From NCBI RefSeq assembly GCF_018252635.1, contig NZ_JAGTXM010000005.1, positions 124,001-188,000 on the forward strand: a DNA stretch of 64,000 nucleotides, in the 5' to 3' direction. Source of the DNA: Citrobacter amalonaticus. Lineage in GTDB: Bacteria; Pseudomonadota; Gammaproteobacteria; Enterobacterales; Enterobacteriaceae. Made by a program: the position numbers and the translations under genes. Shown here one piece after another: positions 43,729 to 53,680 of the stretch. The notes beneath the pieces were generated by a model that made no database searches, was not told the DNA's origin, and saw nothing but the letters and a program-made list of their open reading frames with translations. Positions within the stretch are counted from its first letter, which is position 1; each line of letters starts with the position of its first letter.

Positions 43729-44583
43729 ATGAGTAATGTTAAGTTTATAACTCGAGCAGGTGTTCAGCAACTTATTGCCAACAGAACATCTGATAACGTG
43801 ATCATTTTCTTATCGGGACCCACCTCCCGAGGGACACCGCTTTCTCTTTTGCAAAACAATGATGTCATTACCGTTAACGGCGCCGCGGAATACCTGCTCA
43901 GTAATAGTATTACTCCCTTCATTTATGTCTTAACAGATGCGCGTTTTTTGCTACAAAGACGTCACGATTTTTATCAATTTAGTCGGGCGAGCAAATTTAC
44001 TGTCGTCAATATGGATGTTTATGAAGCCGCAACAGAAGATGACAAGAAATATATGCGGACGCATTGTTTCATTTTACGTGCATTTTATAAGCGTGAAAAA
44101 GGTGGTTTTTTCAAAAAAATGAAGTTAGAAATGCTTTCTAAATGGAATAAGAATCTCTTGATTCGAGTGCCCATTTCTAAACGAAAAAGACTGGTTGGAT
44201 TTAGTAAGGATATCAGCTCAGGCTACTGCTCATGCCATACCGTGGCGTATACGGCGATGCAGATAGCGTATTCATTGGGTTATGACAACACGATCTGTTC
44301 CGGATTAGATATCACCGGAAGCTGTGCGCGATTCTATGATGAGAGCCGCAACCCAATGCCTTCTGAACTGAGCAAGGATTTAGTTAAAATTCTGCCCTTT
44401 TTCCAGTTTATGTGTAAGAACGTTGATGACTTTAGTATTTATAATCTGTCTGATGATACCGCAATAAGCTACGATATTATTCCTTATATCAAGGCAGCGG
44501 ATGTCGCAACATTGCCATCCAGACAACGCATCATAAACAACGCGCATGATCTTCATGATCGTGCCGATTCTTATGTAAGTTAG
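43729..44583 (+). CDS. waaZ: LPS core protein WaaZ
   Basis: A 284-residue protein, one longer than K-12 WaaZ, needed in K-12 for adding a third Kdo in the inner core. The conserved IIFLSGPTSRGTPLS and DISSGYCSCHTVAYTAMQIAY segments and the CSGLDITGSCARFYDE block are clear. It probably acts at the cytoplasmic face; its family is a small transferase-like group. Low GC matches its neighbours. Confidence 0.92.
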   Translation: MSNVKFITRAGVQQLIANRTSDNVIIFLSGPTSRGTPLSLLQNNDVITVNGAAEYLLSNSITPFIYVLTDARFLLQRRHDFYQFSRASKFTVVNMDVYEAATEDDKKYMRTHCFILRAFYKREKGGFFKKMKLEMLSKWNKNLLIRVPISKRKRLVGFSKDISSGYCSCHTVAYTAMQIAYSLGYDNTICSGLDITGSCARFYDESRNPMPSELSKDLVKILPFFQFMCKNVDDFSIYNLSDDTAISYDIIPYIKAADVATLPSRQRIINNAHDLHDRADSYVS

Positions 44584-44619
44584 TGTTAACCTCTTTTTTA
44601 TTGTAGTGTGGTAACTCGC

Positions 44620-45696
44620 ATGGGTTTAGGTGCTTTTCATAAGAAAAAAAGATACTGCATTAATAAAATTAAGATTAATTTTTTGTCATTTTTCTTCAGC
44701 AGAAAAAAGAGTAAAAAAATTAATGCAGATAAAATTCAAACTTGCTTGCTAATCCATGATAACAACAAGTTAGGCGATTTAATCGTATTGAGTTCGCTAT
44801 ATCGTGAACTGACTAATCGTGGTGTACAACTGTCAATAGTAACCACAGAAATGGGGAAGGCATTTCTTTCTGGCAACAGTCGGATACATCAGTTTTATAT
44901 TAAAAAATCAAATACTATCAGCGATGTATTGGCATTACGTAAACGTCTTTCCGGCGAAGCTTTCGATATCGTACTTGACCCTTTTGAAACCATGCCCTCT
45001 TTTAGTCATAGCCTGTTGTTGTCTGGTGTCAGACACGCTCATATTCTGGGCTTTGATAAGTGGTACAAACGTTACTATACCGTTTACCATCCGCATGATG
45101 AGAGGTTAACGGCGCACATGTGTACACGGGCGAATGAGATTCTGCGTCATTTTTATGGCGATGAGCGTCATGAATTTGATGTGAGTTATGATTTACCGTT
45201 GCCAGAGTCGGTTGAAAAAGACGTTCTGAATTTTATCGGCGACTCAAAGGTCATTATTATTAATGCGTTAGGGGCAAAGAAAATTTGCCGGTTGACTGAT
45301 GAGCAGATCAATACGATTTATTCGCATCTCTGTGAACATTATCCGGATTACCGCGTTATTTTTACCGGGTTAGCTGAAGACATTCGTTCTATTGCAATAC
45401 CGGGAATTGAAACACTACCCTTTAAAGAATTTATTCATACCGTTGCACTGACAAAATTCAGTCAGTATGTGATCTCCGTGGATACCGCACTGGTTCATAT
45501 TGCATCGGCATATGAAATTCCTACGCTCGCGCTTTACCCGAATGCGCGACAAACGACCTACCCCTCACACCTCATCTGGTCACCGAATAACTGCAATGCG
45601 CTACAGGTGGTCTCGCCTACTTATACGGTCAAGGATATAAGTCAGAAGATTCTGACTGAATCGGTCGAGGAGTTGCTGTCGAAACACCAGAAGTGA
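44620..45696 (+). CDS. waaU: LPS core heptosyltransferase-like protein WaaU (GT9)
   Basis: A 358-residue GT9 protein and the last gene of the operon, in the place of K-12 waaU, which adds heptose IV as the outer-core end. The N-terminal HDNNKLGDLIVLSSLYREL and the C-terminal YVISVDTALVHIASAYEIPTLALYP match heptosyltransferases. Salmonella has the GT4 enzyme WaaK here instead, so this core end is K-12-like. The ATG at 44620 gives the K-12 length within one residue; a GTG at 44608 is possible. Both lack a strong Shine-Dalgarno. The N-terminus is very Lys- and Phe-rich. Confidence 0.8.
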   Translation: MGLGAFHKKKRYCINKIKINFLSFFFSRKKSKKINADKIQTCLLIHDNNKLGDLIVLSSLYRELTNRGVQLSIVTTEMGKAFLSGNSRIHQFYIKKSNTISDVLALRKRLSGEAFDIVLDPFETMPSFSHSLLLSGVRHAHILGFDKWYKRYYTVYHPHDERLTAHMCTRANEILRHFYGDERHEFDVSYDLPLPESVEKDVLNFIGDSKVIIINALGAKKICRLTDEQINTIYSHLCEHYPDYRVIFTGLAEDIRSIAIPGIETLPFKEFIHTVALTKFSQYVISVDTALVHIASAYEIPTLALYPNARQTTYPSHLIWSPNNCNALQVVSPTYTVKDISQKILTESVEELLSKHQK

Positions 45697-45722
45697 GGAA
45701 TATCTCACTTCTGATGATCAGG

Positions 45723-46994
45723 TTATTGTGGCGCGATATCGCCGTGCAATCGGTTTTTCTTAAGGAAAAGCATTAAAACAATCGCGGTTATCAAGATGAT
45801 CGGCACGCTGCGTGACCAGAGAATGACATCACTGAGCCCCGTTCCGACGATCGCTAACGTTAACGCAAAGAGCCCCAGGGAACGGTGGTAATAGACCGTA
45901 AAAAATAGCGCGATATAGAATAAAAGCGTCGACAGTACACCGGCAATCCCTTTCAGTGAAGCGGCTTCAACAATCTCGTTATGTAAGTGGACATTCGAAA
46001 ACTCCAGCGCGCCTTGCAGATATTGATGCTCAGTTGCGAGTTCTGTCATTCGCTGGGCCCGTGTATCGGCGGATCTCGCCGCGAGTGGAGCCTCTTTAAA
46101 GATGTCGAAGCCAATTTCATACATCGCTAGTCGTGCGCCCAGGGAACTGATACTGTTACCGCTGTTGTATTGGGCTATGTCCGACACCCCCTCATGATAT
46201 CGTTCATAGATTGGCTTACTGAAAATTGCAACGAGAACAGCCAGGCAAACAAAAAAGCCAATCACCGAAAAAAACAGCCTCTTGGGTGATTTTATATAGC
46301 CTGCGACCAGGGCCAGAGCACATATCACCGGGAATATAAGCATCGTCGAACGCGTCTGAGTCAGGGCAAGCGCATAAAATACGGCGATAGCATTGAGCAA
46401 AAAAAGTATTGGATGATTTCGTTTGGTATATAAAATGGCTATACCACTAACGATACCGACAAACATCATTGAATACGCCGCGCCTGTGGCGGTGCCAATG
46501 CCAAAATCAAGACGAATCATGCCTGTGGTCGCTTTTATATAATACGCATATCCCGCAATAAAAAATGACAGCGAATACAGGATATAAAGCGGTAACTCTT
46601 TATTAAAACGAATTCTTGACGTCAGCGCCAGCAAAGTAAGAAAAGCGCCAAAGAGAAAGATTTTCGCCGTGTTCAAATAGCTGTGATAGGTCGCGCGGAA
46701 GGGAGAGTGATCAACTTTGAAGGCGGAATACCAGGCGACGTCCAGCGCGCCGATGATAAAAATAGCGAGCGGCAGCAACCAGTACTGTACCGAATAGCTT
46801 TCAGGTTTGCCGCGTAATAGCAGTGCCAACAGACCCAATATCGCCGTAACATTATATAACTTCATGCTTAGCGTATTATCAAACATTGCAACAATCAGCG
46901 TGATGGCACAGAGCAAATAGGTTGTCACTTCCAGTGCTGAAGATGTCTTCGTGGCGTAGTGGCGCCAGGGACTGATAAGACTCAAGGTTGGCAT
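45723..46994 (-). CDS. waaL: O-antigen ligase WaaL
   Basis: A 423-residue inner-membrane protein that joins undecaprenyl-linked O antigen to lipid A-core in the periplasm. It has about a dozen hydrophobic segments and the large periplasmic loop with conserved ALTQTRSTML and EFSNVHLHNEIVEAASLKG, holding the Arg and His important for ligation. It aligns with K-12 WaaL along its length. It ends the hldD-waaF-waaC-waaL operon and converges with waaU with only 26 bp between the stops. Confidence 0.95.
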   Translation of the reverse strand: MPTLSLISPWRHYATKTSSALEVTTYLLCAITLIVAMFDNTLSMKLYNVTAILGLLALLLRGKPESYSVQYWLLPLAIFIIGALDVAWYSAFKVDHSPFRATYHSYLNTAKIFLFGAFLTLLALTSRIRFNKELPLYILYSLSFFIAGYAYYIKATTGMIRLDFGIGTATGAAYSMMFVGIVSGIAILYTKRNHPILFLLNAIAVFYALALTQTRSTMLIFPVICALALVAGYIKSPKRLFFSVIGFFVCLAVLVAIFSKPIYERYHEGVSDIAQYNSGNSISSLGARLAMYEIGFDIFKEAPLAARSADTRAQRMTELATEHQYLQGALEFSNVHLHNEIVEAASLKGIAGVLSTLLFYIALFFTVYYHRSLGLFALTLAIVGTGLSDVILWSRSVPIILITAIVLMLFLKKNRLHGDIAPQ

Positions 46995-46998
46995 TCAA

Positions 46999-47967
46999 TT
47001 ACCTTTCTAATAATGATGATAGTTCGTCGCGGACGGAATCAGCGTTTAGCATTGCTAATTGATTTCCTGGCGCCCGACACGCTACCTGGTTCTTCCCGTA
47101 ACCACCAATGAGTCCTGGATCCGTAGGACCGTACAACGTGACGTTAGGCCGATCGAGTGCGGCGGTCAGATGACTTAACCCCGTATCGACAGAAACGACA
47201 AATTTTGCTCCCGCCAGCACGCGTGCGACACCTTCCAGCGTCATTCGCGGTAATACCTCAACGTGAGCGAATCCCTCCGATAGCCTCTTCGCCCGTGCTT
47301 CTTCATGAGGCGCACCCCAGGGCAATTTAATGCTTATCCCACAGTCATCCAACAGACCGATTAACGCTCGCCAGTTTGCCTCCGGCCAGTGTTTATCATC
47401 ACGCGTTGTGGCATGCAAAAATACGGCGTAGGGCTGTTCTTCCGCCTTTTCGAAGGTAAGGAAATGCTGTGCGATGGCGTAATCGCCTTGCGACGCCGGT
47501 TTTTGATAACCCAGACTTTTTGCAAACAGTTCACGCGTACGTTCTACGGCATGCTGCTGTCTGGCGATGTGATGGCGGCGGTTATAGAACAGGCTGGCCA
47601 GCGGTTCACGCGCGGTTTGCCAGTCCATGCCGTGTTTTACCCCATGCGCCAGACGGGTGACCAGCGCCGCGCTTTTCACCAGTCCCTGTGCGTCGATAAT
47701 CGCGTCATAGTGCTCCGCCTGTACAATATCGCGAAAGGCCTTGCGTTCAGCCTTAATCGGCGCGGAAAACCAGGCTTTACGCCAGCGGCGAATCGCCACG
47801 GGGATGACGCGGTGCACCGCAGCATGCCAGGACGGTATCTGCGCAAACCCTTCTTCAACCACCCAGTCAAACTGAATATCCGGGTAAGCCTGTTGCGCAT
47901 CCGTCAGTGCGGGCAGCGTATGTAATACATCACCCATAGAGGATGTTTTGACGATCAAAACCCGCAT
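46999..47967 (-). CDS. waaC: LPS heptosyltransferase I WaaC
   Basis: A 322-residue GT9 enzyme that adds the first heptose to Kdo from ADP-L-glycero-beta-D-manno-heptose. The catalytic Asp13 lies in KTSSMGDVLHTLPAL, and the donor site includes FVVSVDTGLSHLTAALDRP. It sits 3 bp after waaF and 4 bp before waaL. Confidence 0.97.
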   Translation of the reverse strand: MRVLIVKTSSMGDVLHTLPALTDAQQAYPDIQFDWVVEEGFAQIPSWHAAVHRVIPVAIRRWRKAWFSAPIKAERKAFRDIVQAEHYDAIIDAQGLVKSAALVTRLAHGVKHGMDWQTAREPLASLFYNRRHHIARQQHAVERTRELFAKSLGYQKPASQGDYAIAQHFLTFEKAEEQPYAVFLHATTRDDKHWPEANWRALIGLLDDCGISIKLPWGAPHEEARAKRLSEGFAHVEVLPRMTLEGVARVLAGAKFVVSVDTGLSHLTAALDRPNVTLYGPTDPGLIGGYGKNQVACRAPGNQLAMLNADSVRDELSSLLER

Positions 47968-47970
47968 TCG

Positions 47971-49017
47971 TCAGGCTTCCTCTTGCAGTAACAGACTGTT
48001 GAGTTCTTCCAGCACGCGCGCAGGCGTAATGTCGATCAGGCTCTGATGATAGCCTTCGGCGGCATCGCCTTTGCGCACTTTGTGATAGCCCGTTATCAGG
48101 CGGATCACGCGTGCTTTATGTGACAGCGGCGGGGTGAAATCCGGACTGCTCGGGCCATAGAGGGCGATCAGCGGACGATTTAGCGCCGCGGCGACGTGCA
48201 TCAGGCCGGAATCGTTGGTGACAACTGCTTTGCACGCGCCTATTAATATGACTGCCTGTTCGAGCTGCGTTTCGCCCGCCAGGTTACGACACCACGCCTG
48301 TTGTTCATCACTCAATGCCGCCAGGATTTCGTTTCCGGCCTCATGATCCTTCGCTGAGCCAAACAGCACAATCTGATAGCCTTCATCGATGAGCTGTTTC
48401 GCCAGTTCCGCATAATGGTAGTGCGGCCAGCGTTTTGCCGGACCGAACTCCGCGCCGGGGCAAAATCCAATCACTGGACGTTCATCAGAAAGCGAAAACG
48501 CGCTGCAGGTCAATGATTTCTCCCCCTCGCTCACCTGCAACTGTGGCCACATCAGCGGCTGCGGCAGATCTTTTGCCGTGCGCATTACGCCTTTGTCGTA
48601 GGCCAGCGCCACGTAGCGCTCAACCATTAAGGGCCAGGCGGCTTTATCCAGTACGCGCGCATCGTTAAGCAGGCCATAGCGCATTTCGCCTCGCCAGCCC
48701 GTACGGTGAGGGATACCGGCAAAGAAAGGAACCAGCGCTGATTTAAACGAGTTGGGTAACACATAAGCACGGTCATAGCGTTTTTCACGCAGGCTGTGAC
48801 CGAGTTTGCGACGTTCACCGAGTGCGAGTGCGCCGTGACCAAGCGGCATTGGGATCGCTTCGTTGACTTCCGGCATTCGCGATAACAGCGGACGGCACCA
48901 TGCCGGTGCCATCACGTCGATTATCGCCTGGGGATAGCGCGCCTTGAGCGTGCGATAGAGACTTTGCGACATCATCATGTCGCCCACCCAGGACGGGCCA
49001 ATCACCAGAATCCTCAT
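47971..49017 (-). CDS. waaF: LPS heptosyltransferase II WaaF
   Basis: A 348-residue GT9 enzyme that adds the second heptose of the inner core. Asp13 lies in GPSWVGDMMMSQ, and VVTNDSGLMHVAAALNRPLIALYG forms the donor-site region. Length equals E. coli. It follows hldD by 12 bp and precedes waaC by 3 bp. Confidence 0.97.
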   Translation of the reverse strand: MRILVIGPSWVGDMMMSQSLYRTLKARYPQAIIDVMAPAWCRPLLSRMPEVNEAIPMPLGHGALALGERRKLGHSLREKRYDRAYVLPNSFKSALVPFFAGIPHRTGWRGEMRYGLLNDARVLDKAAWPLMVERYVALAYDKGVMRTAKDLPQPLMWPQLQVSEGEKSLTCSAFSLSDERPVIGFCPGAEFGPAKRWPHYHYAELAKQLIDEGYQIVLFGSAKDHEAGNEILAALSDEQQAWCRNLAGETQLEQAVILIGACKAVVTNDSGLMHVAAALNRPLIALYGPSSPDFTPPLSHKARVIRLITGYHKVRKGDAAEGYHQSLIDITPARVLEELNSLLLQEEA

Positions 49018-49029
49018 AGATTGCCTGCC

Positions 49030-49962
49030 TTACGCGTCGCGATTCAGCCAGGCCATATATTCCGTTACGCCTTCGGCAACGGTCTTAAAGGGCTTATCGT
49101 AGCCCGCAGCGCGCAGGTTGGTCAGATCGGCCTGAGTAAATGCCTGGTAGCGACCTTTCAGTTTTTCCGGGAACGGAATGTACTCGAGTTCACTTTTCTT
49201 ATGATATGCCAGCGCGGCATCGGCAACGGCCTGGAAGGATTCTGCACGACCGGTGCCCAGATTAAAGATGCCGGACACGCCGTTTTCCCAGAACCACAGA
49301 TTAACATCCGCCACGTCGCCGACGTACACGAAGTCACGCTTGAAGTTCTCGCTCCCTTCAAACAGCTTCGGCGTTTCACCGTTATTGAGCTGCGTATTGA
49401 GATGGAACGCCACGCTCGCCATGCTGCCTTTATGGCCTTCTCGCGGTCCATAAACATTGAAGTAACGGAAGCCGACGATCTGTGAATTGGCTTCTGGCAG
49501 GATCTGACGGACATACTCGTCAAACAGGAATTTTGAGTAACCGTAGACGTTCAACGGTTTCTCATATTCGCGAGATTCGATGAAGTCAGAAGTGCGACCG
49601 CCATAGGTGGCTGCAGAAGAGGCATACAGGAACGGAATCTCGCGCTCCAGGCAGTAATGCAGCAGCTCTTTGGAGTACTGATAGTTGTTATCCATCATGT
49701 ACTTACCGTCCCACTCGGTGGTGGAGGAACAGGCCCCTTCGTGGAAAATGGCTTCGATCTCGCCGAACTCTTCACCCGCCATTATCTGGATTAAGAAATC
49801 TTCTTTATCCATATAGTCGGCAATATTCAGATCCACCAGGTTAACAAATTTGGTGCCGTCTTTCAGGTTGTCCACCACCAGGATATCGGTGATGCCTTTA
49901 TCATTCAGGGATTTAACGATGTTGCTGCCGATAAAGCCCGCGCCGCCGGTAACGATGATCAT
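49030..49962 (-). CDS. hldD: ADP-L-glycero-D-manno-heptose 6-epimerase HldD
   Basis: A 310-residue short-chain dehydrogenase-type epimerase (RfaD, WaaD) that makes the heptose donor used by WaaC and WaaF. The NADP loop [11 protein letters not shown] covers residues 5-15. Ser116, Tyr140 and Lys144 form the active site ([10 protein letters not shown] and [10 protein letters not shown]). It heads the operon. A heat-shock promoter precedes it in E. coli; I could not place one confidently in 49963-50177. Confidence 0.98.
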   Translation of the reverse strand: MIIVTGGAGFIGSNIVKSLNDKGITDILVVDNLKDGTKFVNLVDLNIADYMDKEDFLIQIMAGEEFGEIEAIFHEGACSSTTEWDGKYMMDNNYQYSKELLHYCLEREIPFLYASSAATYGGRTSDFIESREYEKPLNVYGYSKFLFDEYVRQILPEANSQIVGFRYFNVYGPREGHKGSMASVAFHLNTQLNNGETPKLFEGSENFKRDFVYVGDVADVNLWFWENGVSGIFNLGTGRAESFQAVADAALAYHKKSELEYIPFPEKLKGRYQAFTQADLTNLRAAGYDKPFKTVAEGVTEYMAWLNRDA

Positions 49963-50177
49963 AACTGTAACCTATGAATTATGGAGTCAGAGACAATCTC
50001 AGACACGAATATCTTTTATCATATCACTACATAGCGTTGGCTTCAGCCATTCACCGAATGGACGTGTGGGTACGCGTGATTTATCCTGCATTTTAAAGAA
50101 GTGATAATGCGTCATCTCGTATCAGCGTCCAGGGTTAGGTAAGATGTGCTGAAATTTGCCCAGTCTGGAGAATCGCA

Positions 50178-51374
50178 ATGCGTGGGGATTTTTACAAACA
50201 GTTAACTAACGATCTGCAAACCGCTCGTGCGGAAGGATTGTTTAAAGAAGAGCGCATTATCACATCTGCTCAACAGGCAGATATCACGGTGGCGGATGGA
50301 AGCCACGTCATTAACTTCTGCGCCAACAACTATCTGGGGCTGGCGAACCATCCGGAGCTGATTGCCGCGGCGAAAGCCGGTATGGATTCTCACGGATTTG
50401 GAATGGCATCGGTGCGCTTCATCTGTGGCACCCAGGACAGCCATAAACAGCTGGAGCAAAAGCTGGCTGAATTCCTCGGCATGGAAGATGCCATTCTGTA
50501 CTCTTCTTGCTTTGATGCTAACGGTGGCCTGTTCGAAACGCTGCTTGGCCCTGAAGATGCCATCATTTCCGATGCTCTGAACCACGCCTCCATCATCGAC
50601 GGCGTGCGCCTCTGTAAAGCAAAGCGCTTTCGCTATGCCAACAACGATATGCAGGAACTGGAAGCGCGTCTGCAAGAAGCGCGCGACGCCGGGGCTCGTC
50701 ATGTACTGATTGCCACTGATGGCGTGTTCTCAATGGACGGTGTCATCGCCAACCTGAAGGGCGTGTGCGATCTGGCAGATAAATACAACGCGTTGGTGAT
50801 GGTCGATGACTCTCATGCGGTGGGATTCGTCGGTGAGAATGGTCGTGGTTCCCACGAATATTGCGACGTAATGGGCCGGGTGGACATCATCACCGGCACG
50901 CTGGGTAAAGCGCTTGGCGGTGCATCGGGTGGTTATACCGCAGCGCGTAAAGAGGTCGTTGAGTGGCTGCGTCAGCGCTCTCGCCCGTATTTGTTCTCTA
51001 ACTCGCTGGCGCCGGCAATTGTCGCTGCCTCCATCAAAGTGCTGGAAATGGTTGAGTCTGGCGCTGAACTGCGCGATCGCCTGTGGGCCAACGCGCGTCA
51101 GTTCCGTGAGCAAATGTCTGCCGCCGGGTTTACCCTAGCCGGTGCCGATCACGCGATTATCCCGGTGATGCTGGGCGACGCGGTGATTGCACAAGACTTT
51201 GCCCGCGAGCTGCAAAAAGAGGGCATTTACGTTACAGGATTCTTCTATCCGGTTGTTCCGAAAGGTCAAGCGCGCATTCGTACTCAGATGTCTGCGGCGC
51301 ATACCCCGGAACAAATCACCCGCGCGGTGGAAGCCTTCACCCGCATTGGTAAACAACTGGGCGTTATTGCCTGA
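50178..51374 (+). CDS. kbl: 2-amino-3-ketobutyrate CoA ligase Kbl
   Basis: A 398-residue PLP enzyme (glycine C-acetyltransferase) that splits 2-amino-3-ketobutyrate with CoA into glycine and acetyl-CoA. The PLP lysine is Lys244 in GTLGKALGG, matching E. coli numbering. It is the second enzyme of threonine breakdown; the first, Tdh, is encoded 9 bp downstream. It is divergent from hldD. Confidence 0.98.
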   Translation: MRGDFYKQLTNDLQTARAEGLFKEERIITSAQQADITVADGSHVINFCANNYLGLANHPELIAAAKAGMDSHGFGMASVRFICGTQDSHKQLEQKLAEFLGMEDAILYSSCFDANGGLFETLLGPEDAIISDALNHASIIDGVRLCKAKRFRYANNDMQELEARLQEARDAGARHVLIATDGVFSMDGVIANLKGVCDLADKYNALVMVDDSHAVGFVGENGRGSHEYCDVMGRVDIITGTLGKALGGASGGYTAARKEVVEWLRQRSRPYLFSNSLAPAIVAASIKVLEMVESGAELRDRLWANARQFREQMSAAGFTLAGADHAIIPVMLGDAVIAQDFARELQKEGIYVTGFFYPVVPKGQARIRTQMSAAHTPEQITRAVEAFTRIGKQLGVIA

Positions 51375-51383
51375 GGATGTGAG

Positions 51384-52409
51384 ATGAAAGCGTTATCCAA
51401 ACTGAAAGCGGAAGAGGGCATCTGGATGACCGACGTTCCGGAACCGGAAGTCGGCCACAACGATCTGCTGATTAAAATCCGTAAAACAGCCATCTGCGGC
51501 ACTGACGTTCACATCTATAACTGGGATGAATGGTCGCAAAAAACTATCCCGGTTCCTATGGTTGTCGGCCATGAGTACGTTGGCGAAGTGGTCGGTATCG
51601 GTCAGGAAGTGAAAGGCTTCAAGATCGGCGACCGCGTGTCTGGGGAAGGTCACATTACTTGCGGACACTGCCGTAACTGTCGTGGCGGACGCACGCACCT
51701 GTGCCGTAATACCACGGGCGTGGGTGTGAATCGTCCGGGCTGTTTCGCTGAATACCTGGTGATCCCGGCGTTCAACGCGTTCAAAATCCCGGACAATATC
51801 TCTGACGATCTGGCCTCTATCTTTGACCCGTTTGGTAATGCGGTGCATACGGCGTTGTCATTCGATCTGGTCGGCGAAGACGTGCTGGTGTCGGGGGCTG
51901 GCCCTATTGGCATCATGGCGGCGGCGGTAGCGAAACACGTGGGCGCACGCAACGTGGTGATCACCGACGTGAACGAGTATCGTCTCGAACTGGCGCGTAA
52001 GATGGGTATCACCCGCGCAGTCAACGTGTCGAAAGAGAGCCTGAACGAGGTGATGGACGAACTGGGCATGACCGAGGGGTTTGATGTCGGCCTGGAGATG
52101 TCCGGTGCGCCGCCAGCATTCCGCACGATGCTGGATACCATGAACCATGGTGGCCGCATTGCTATGCTGGGCATTCCTCCCTCAGACATGTCAATCGACT
52201 GGACGAAGGTGATCTTTAAGGGGTTGTTCATTAAAGGTATTTACGGCCGCGAGATGTTCGAAACCTGGTACAAAATGGCCGCGCTGATTCAGTCTGGACT
52301 GGATCTGTCGCCGATCATCACCCACCGCTTCTCGATAGATGAATTCCAGAAGGGCTTTGACGCCATGCGTTCGGGCCAGTCCGGGAAAGTCATTCTCAGC
52401 TGGAATTAA
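51384..52409 (+). CDS. tdh: L-threonine 3-dehydrogenase Tdh
   Basis: A 341-residue zinc alcohol-dehydrogenase-type enzyme that oxidises threonine to 2-amino-3-ketobutyrate, the Kbl substrate. Catalytic Cys38 is in ICGTDVH; the structural zinc site is [15 protein letters not shown]; the NAD loop is [12 protein letters not shown]. In E. coli the kbl-tdh operon is controlled by Lrp and leucine. A strong terminator follows. Confidence 0.98.
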   Translation: MKALSKLKAEEGIWMTDVPEPEVGHNDLLIKIRKTAICGTDVHIYNWDEWSQKTIPVPMVVGHEYVGEVVGIGQEVKGFKIGDRVSGEGHITCGHCRNCRGGRTHLCRNTTGVGVNRPGCFAEYLVIPAFNAFKIPDNISDDLASIFDPFGNAVHTALSFDLVGEDVLVSGAGPIGIMAAAVAKHVGARNVVITDVNEYRLELARKMGITRAVNVSKESLNEVMDELGMTEGFDVGLEMSGAPPAFRTMLDTMNHGGRIAMLGIPPSDMSIDWTKVIFKGLFIKGIYGREMFETWYKMAALIQSGLDLSPIITHRFSIDEFQKGFDAMRSGQSGKVILSWN

Positions 52410-52415
52410 TCAGAA

Positions 52416-52440
52416 AAGGCCGGAAAATCCGGCCTTATTT
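52416..52440 (+). terminator. kbl-tdh terminator
   Basis: AAGGCCGGA (52416-52424) pairs with TCCGGCCTT (52428-52436) around a 3-nt loop, followed by a short T-rich run (TTATTT). Confidence 0.88.
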
Positions 52441-52470
52441 CCTGAGGAATATCCGGAAAGCTGTAAAGAA

Positions 52471-52497
52471 TTGTCATTGTCATAAATAATTCGTAAT
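52471..52497 (+). promoter_or_regulatory. Candidate PhoB box upstream of waaH
   Basis: TTGTCAT occurs twice in tandem (52471-52477 and 52477-52483), followed after an AT-rich spacer by the degenerate repeat TTCGTAAT (52490-52497). This resembles Pho boxes built of CTGTCAT repeats 11 bp apart. E. coli waaH is induced by PhoB/PhoR on phosphate starvation. The spacing is not perfect. Confidence 0.45.
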
Positions 52498-52645
52498 TGC
52501 GTCGTAGTCTTATATTGCTGTTTGCCTGTTGCCTCTACGCTGAAGTCTCCTCGAACCCTTACAAATATTATTATCAGCCTTAATCGTTTCTTAATACAAA
52601 GGCTGTAAAAAGGCGGATAACTTCAAAGGCATTCGGTAATTTATT

Positions 52646-53680
52646 ATGATGAACAGTGCAAACAGACTCAGTGTTATTATCCCGTTATATAATGCGGGTA
52701 ATGATTTTAAAGCCTGCATGGAATCTCTCATCGCGCAAACATGGACTGCCCTGGAAATTATTATTGTAAATGATGGGTCAACGGATAATTCTGTTGATAT
52801 AGCAAAGTATTACGCCGACAACTATCCCCATATACGACTGTTGCATCAGGCAAATGCCGGGGCATCGGTTGCTCGTAACCGTGGGATGGAGGTGGCGACC
52901 GGTAAGTACATCGCCTTTGTCGATGCGGACGATCTCGTCTATCCGCATATGTACGAGACGCTGATGACGATGGCGCTGGAAGACGATCTGGACGTCGCGC
53001 AGTGCAATGCCGACTGGAGCGAGCGGGATACGGGTGTGACCTGGCAATCCATTCCAACCGATCGTATCCGCTCAACCGGCGTATTAACCGGGCCGGACTG
53101 GCTGCGTATGGCGCTTTCTTCTCGCCGCTGGACCCACGTGGTGTGGATGGGGGTTTATCGTCGTGATGTGGTTGAAAAGAATAACATCCGCTTTATTCCC
53201 GGATTACATCATCAGGATATTGTGTGGACCACGGAATTTATGTTTAACGCATTGCGTGCGCGTTATACGGAAGCATGCTTGTATAAATATTTCTTACATA
53301 ATAATTCTGTCAGCCGACTGAAACGTCAGGGTAATAAAAATCTGAACTATCAGCGGCATTACATTAAGATCACCCGCTTATTAGAGAAGCTGAACCGGAA
53401 TTATGCCGACAGGATTACGATCTACCCTGAATTTCATCAACAAATAACGTATGAAGCATTGCGTGTGTGTCATTCCGTGCGCAAAGAGGCGGATATTATG
53501 ACGCGCCAGCGGATGATCGCCGAGATTTTTACCTCGGGGATGTATAAACGAATGATAATGAACGTGCGCAGCGCCAAGGTCGCGTATCAGGCGTTGCTGT
53601 GGTCAGTGAGATTGTACCAATGGCGCGACAAAACGCGTTCGCACCATCGTACGGCGCGTAAAGCGCTTAACCTGGGGTAG
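52646..53680 (+). CDS. waaH: LPS core glucuronosyltransferase WaaH (YibD)
   Basis: A 344-residue GT2 transferase, the E. coli length, that in E. coli adds glucuronic acid to the inner-core heptose III under low phosphate. The GT-A start VIIPLYNAGNDFKACMESL, the VNDGSTDNS loop and the FVDADD metal motif (near residue 92) are clear. Two adjacent ATGs (52646, 52649) can start it. Its end overlaps the convergent yibQ by 14 bp. It stands apart from the main waa operon, consistent with separate regulation. Confidence 0.93.
   Translation: MMNSANRLSVIIPLYNAGNDFKACMESLIAQTWTALEIIIVNDGSTDNSVDIAKYYADNYPHIRLLHQANAGASVARNRGMEVATGKYIAFVDADDLVYPHMYETLMTMALEDDLDVAQCNADWSERDTGVTWQSIPTDRIRSTGVLTGPDWLRMALSSRRWTHVVWMGVYRRDVVEKNNIRFIPGLHHQDIVWTTEFMFNALRARYTEACLYKYFLHNNSVSRLKRQGNKNLNYQRHYIKITRLLEKLNRNYADRITIYPEFHQQITYEALRVCHSVRKEADIMTRQRMIAEIFTSGMYKRMIMNVRSAKVAYQALLWSVRLYQWRDKTRSHHRTARKALNLG

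Noticed and set aside
49963-50177. Heat-shock promoter for hldD
   Set aside because: Known in E. coli, but I could not find a convincing CTTGAA / CCCCAT pair here, so it is not reported.
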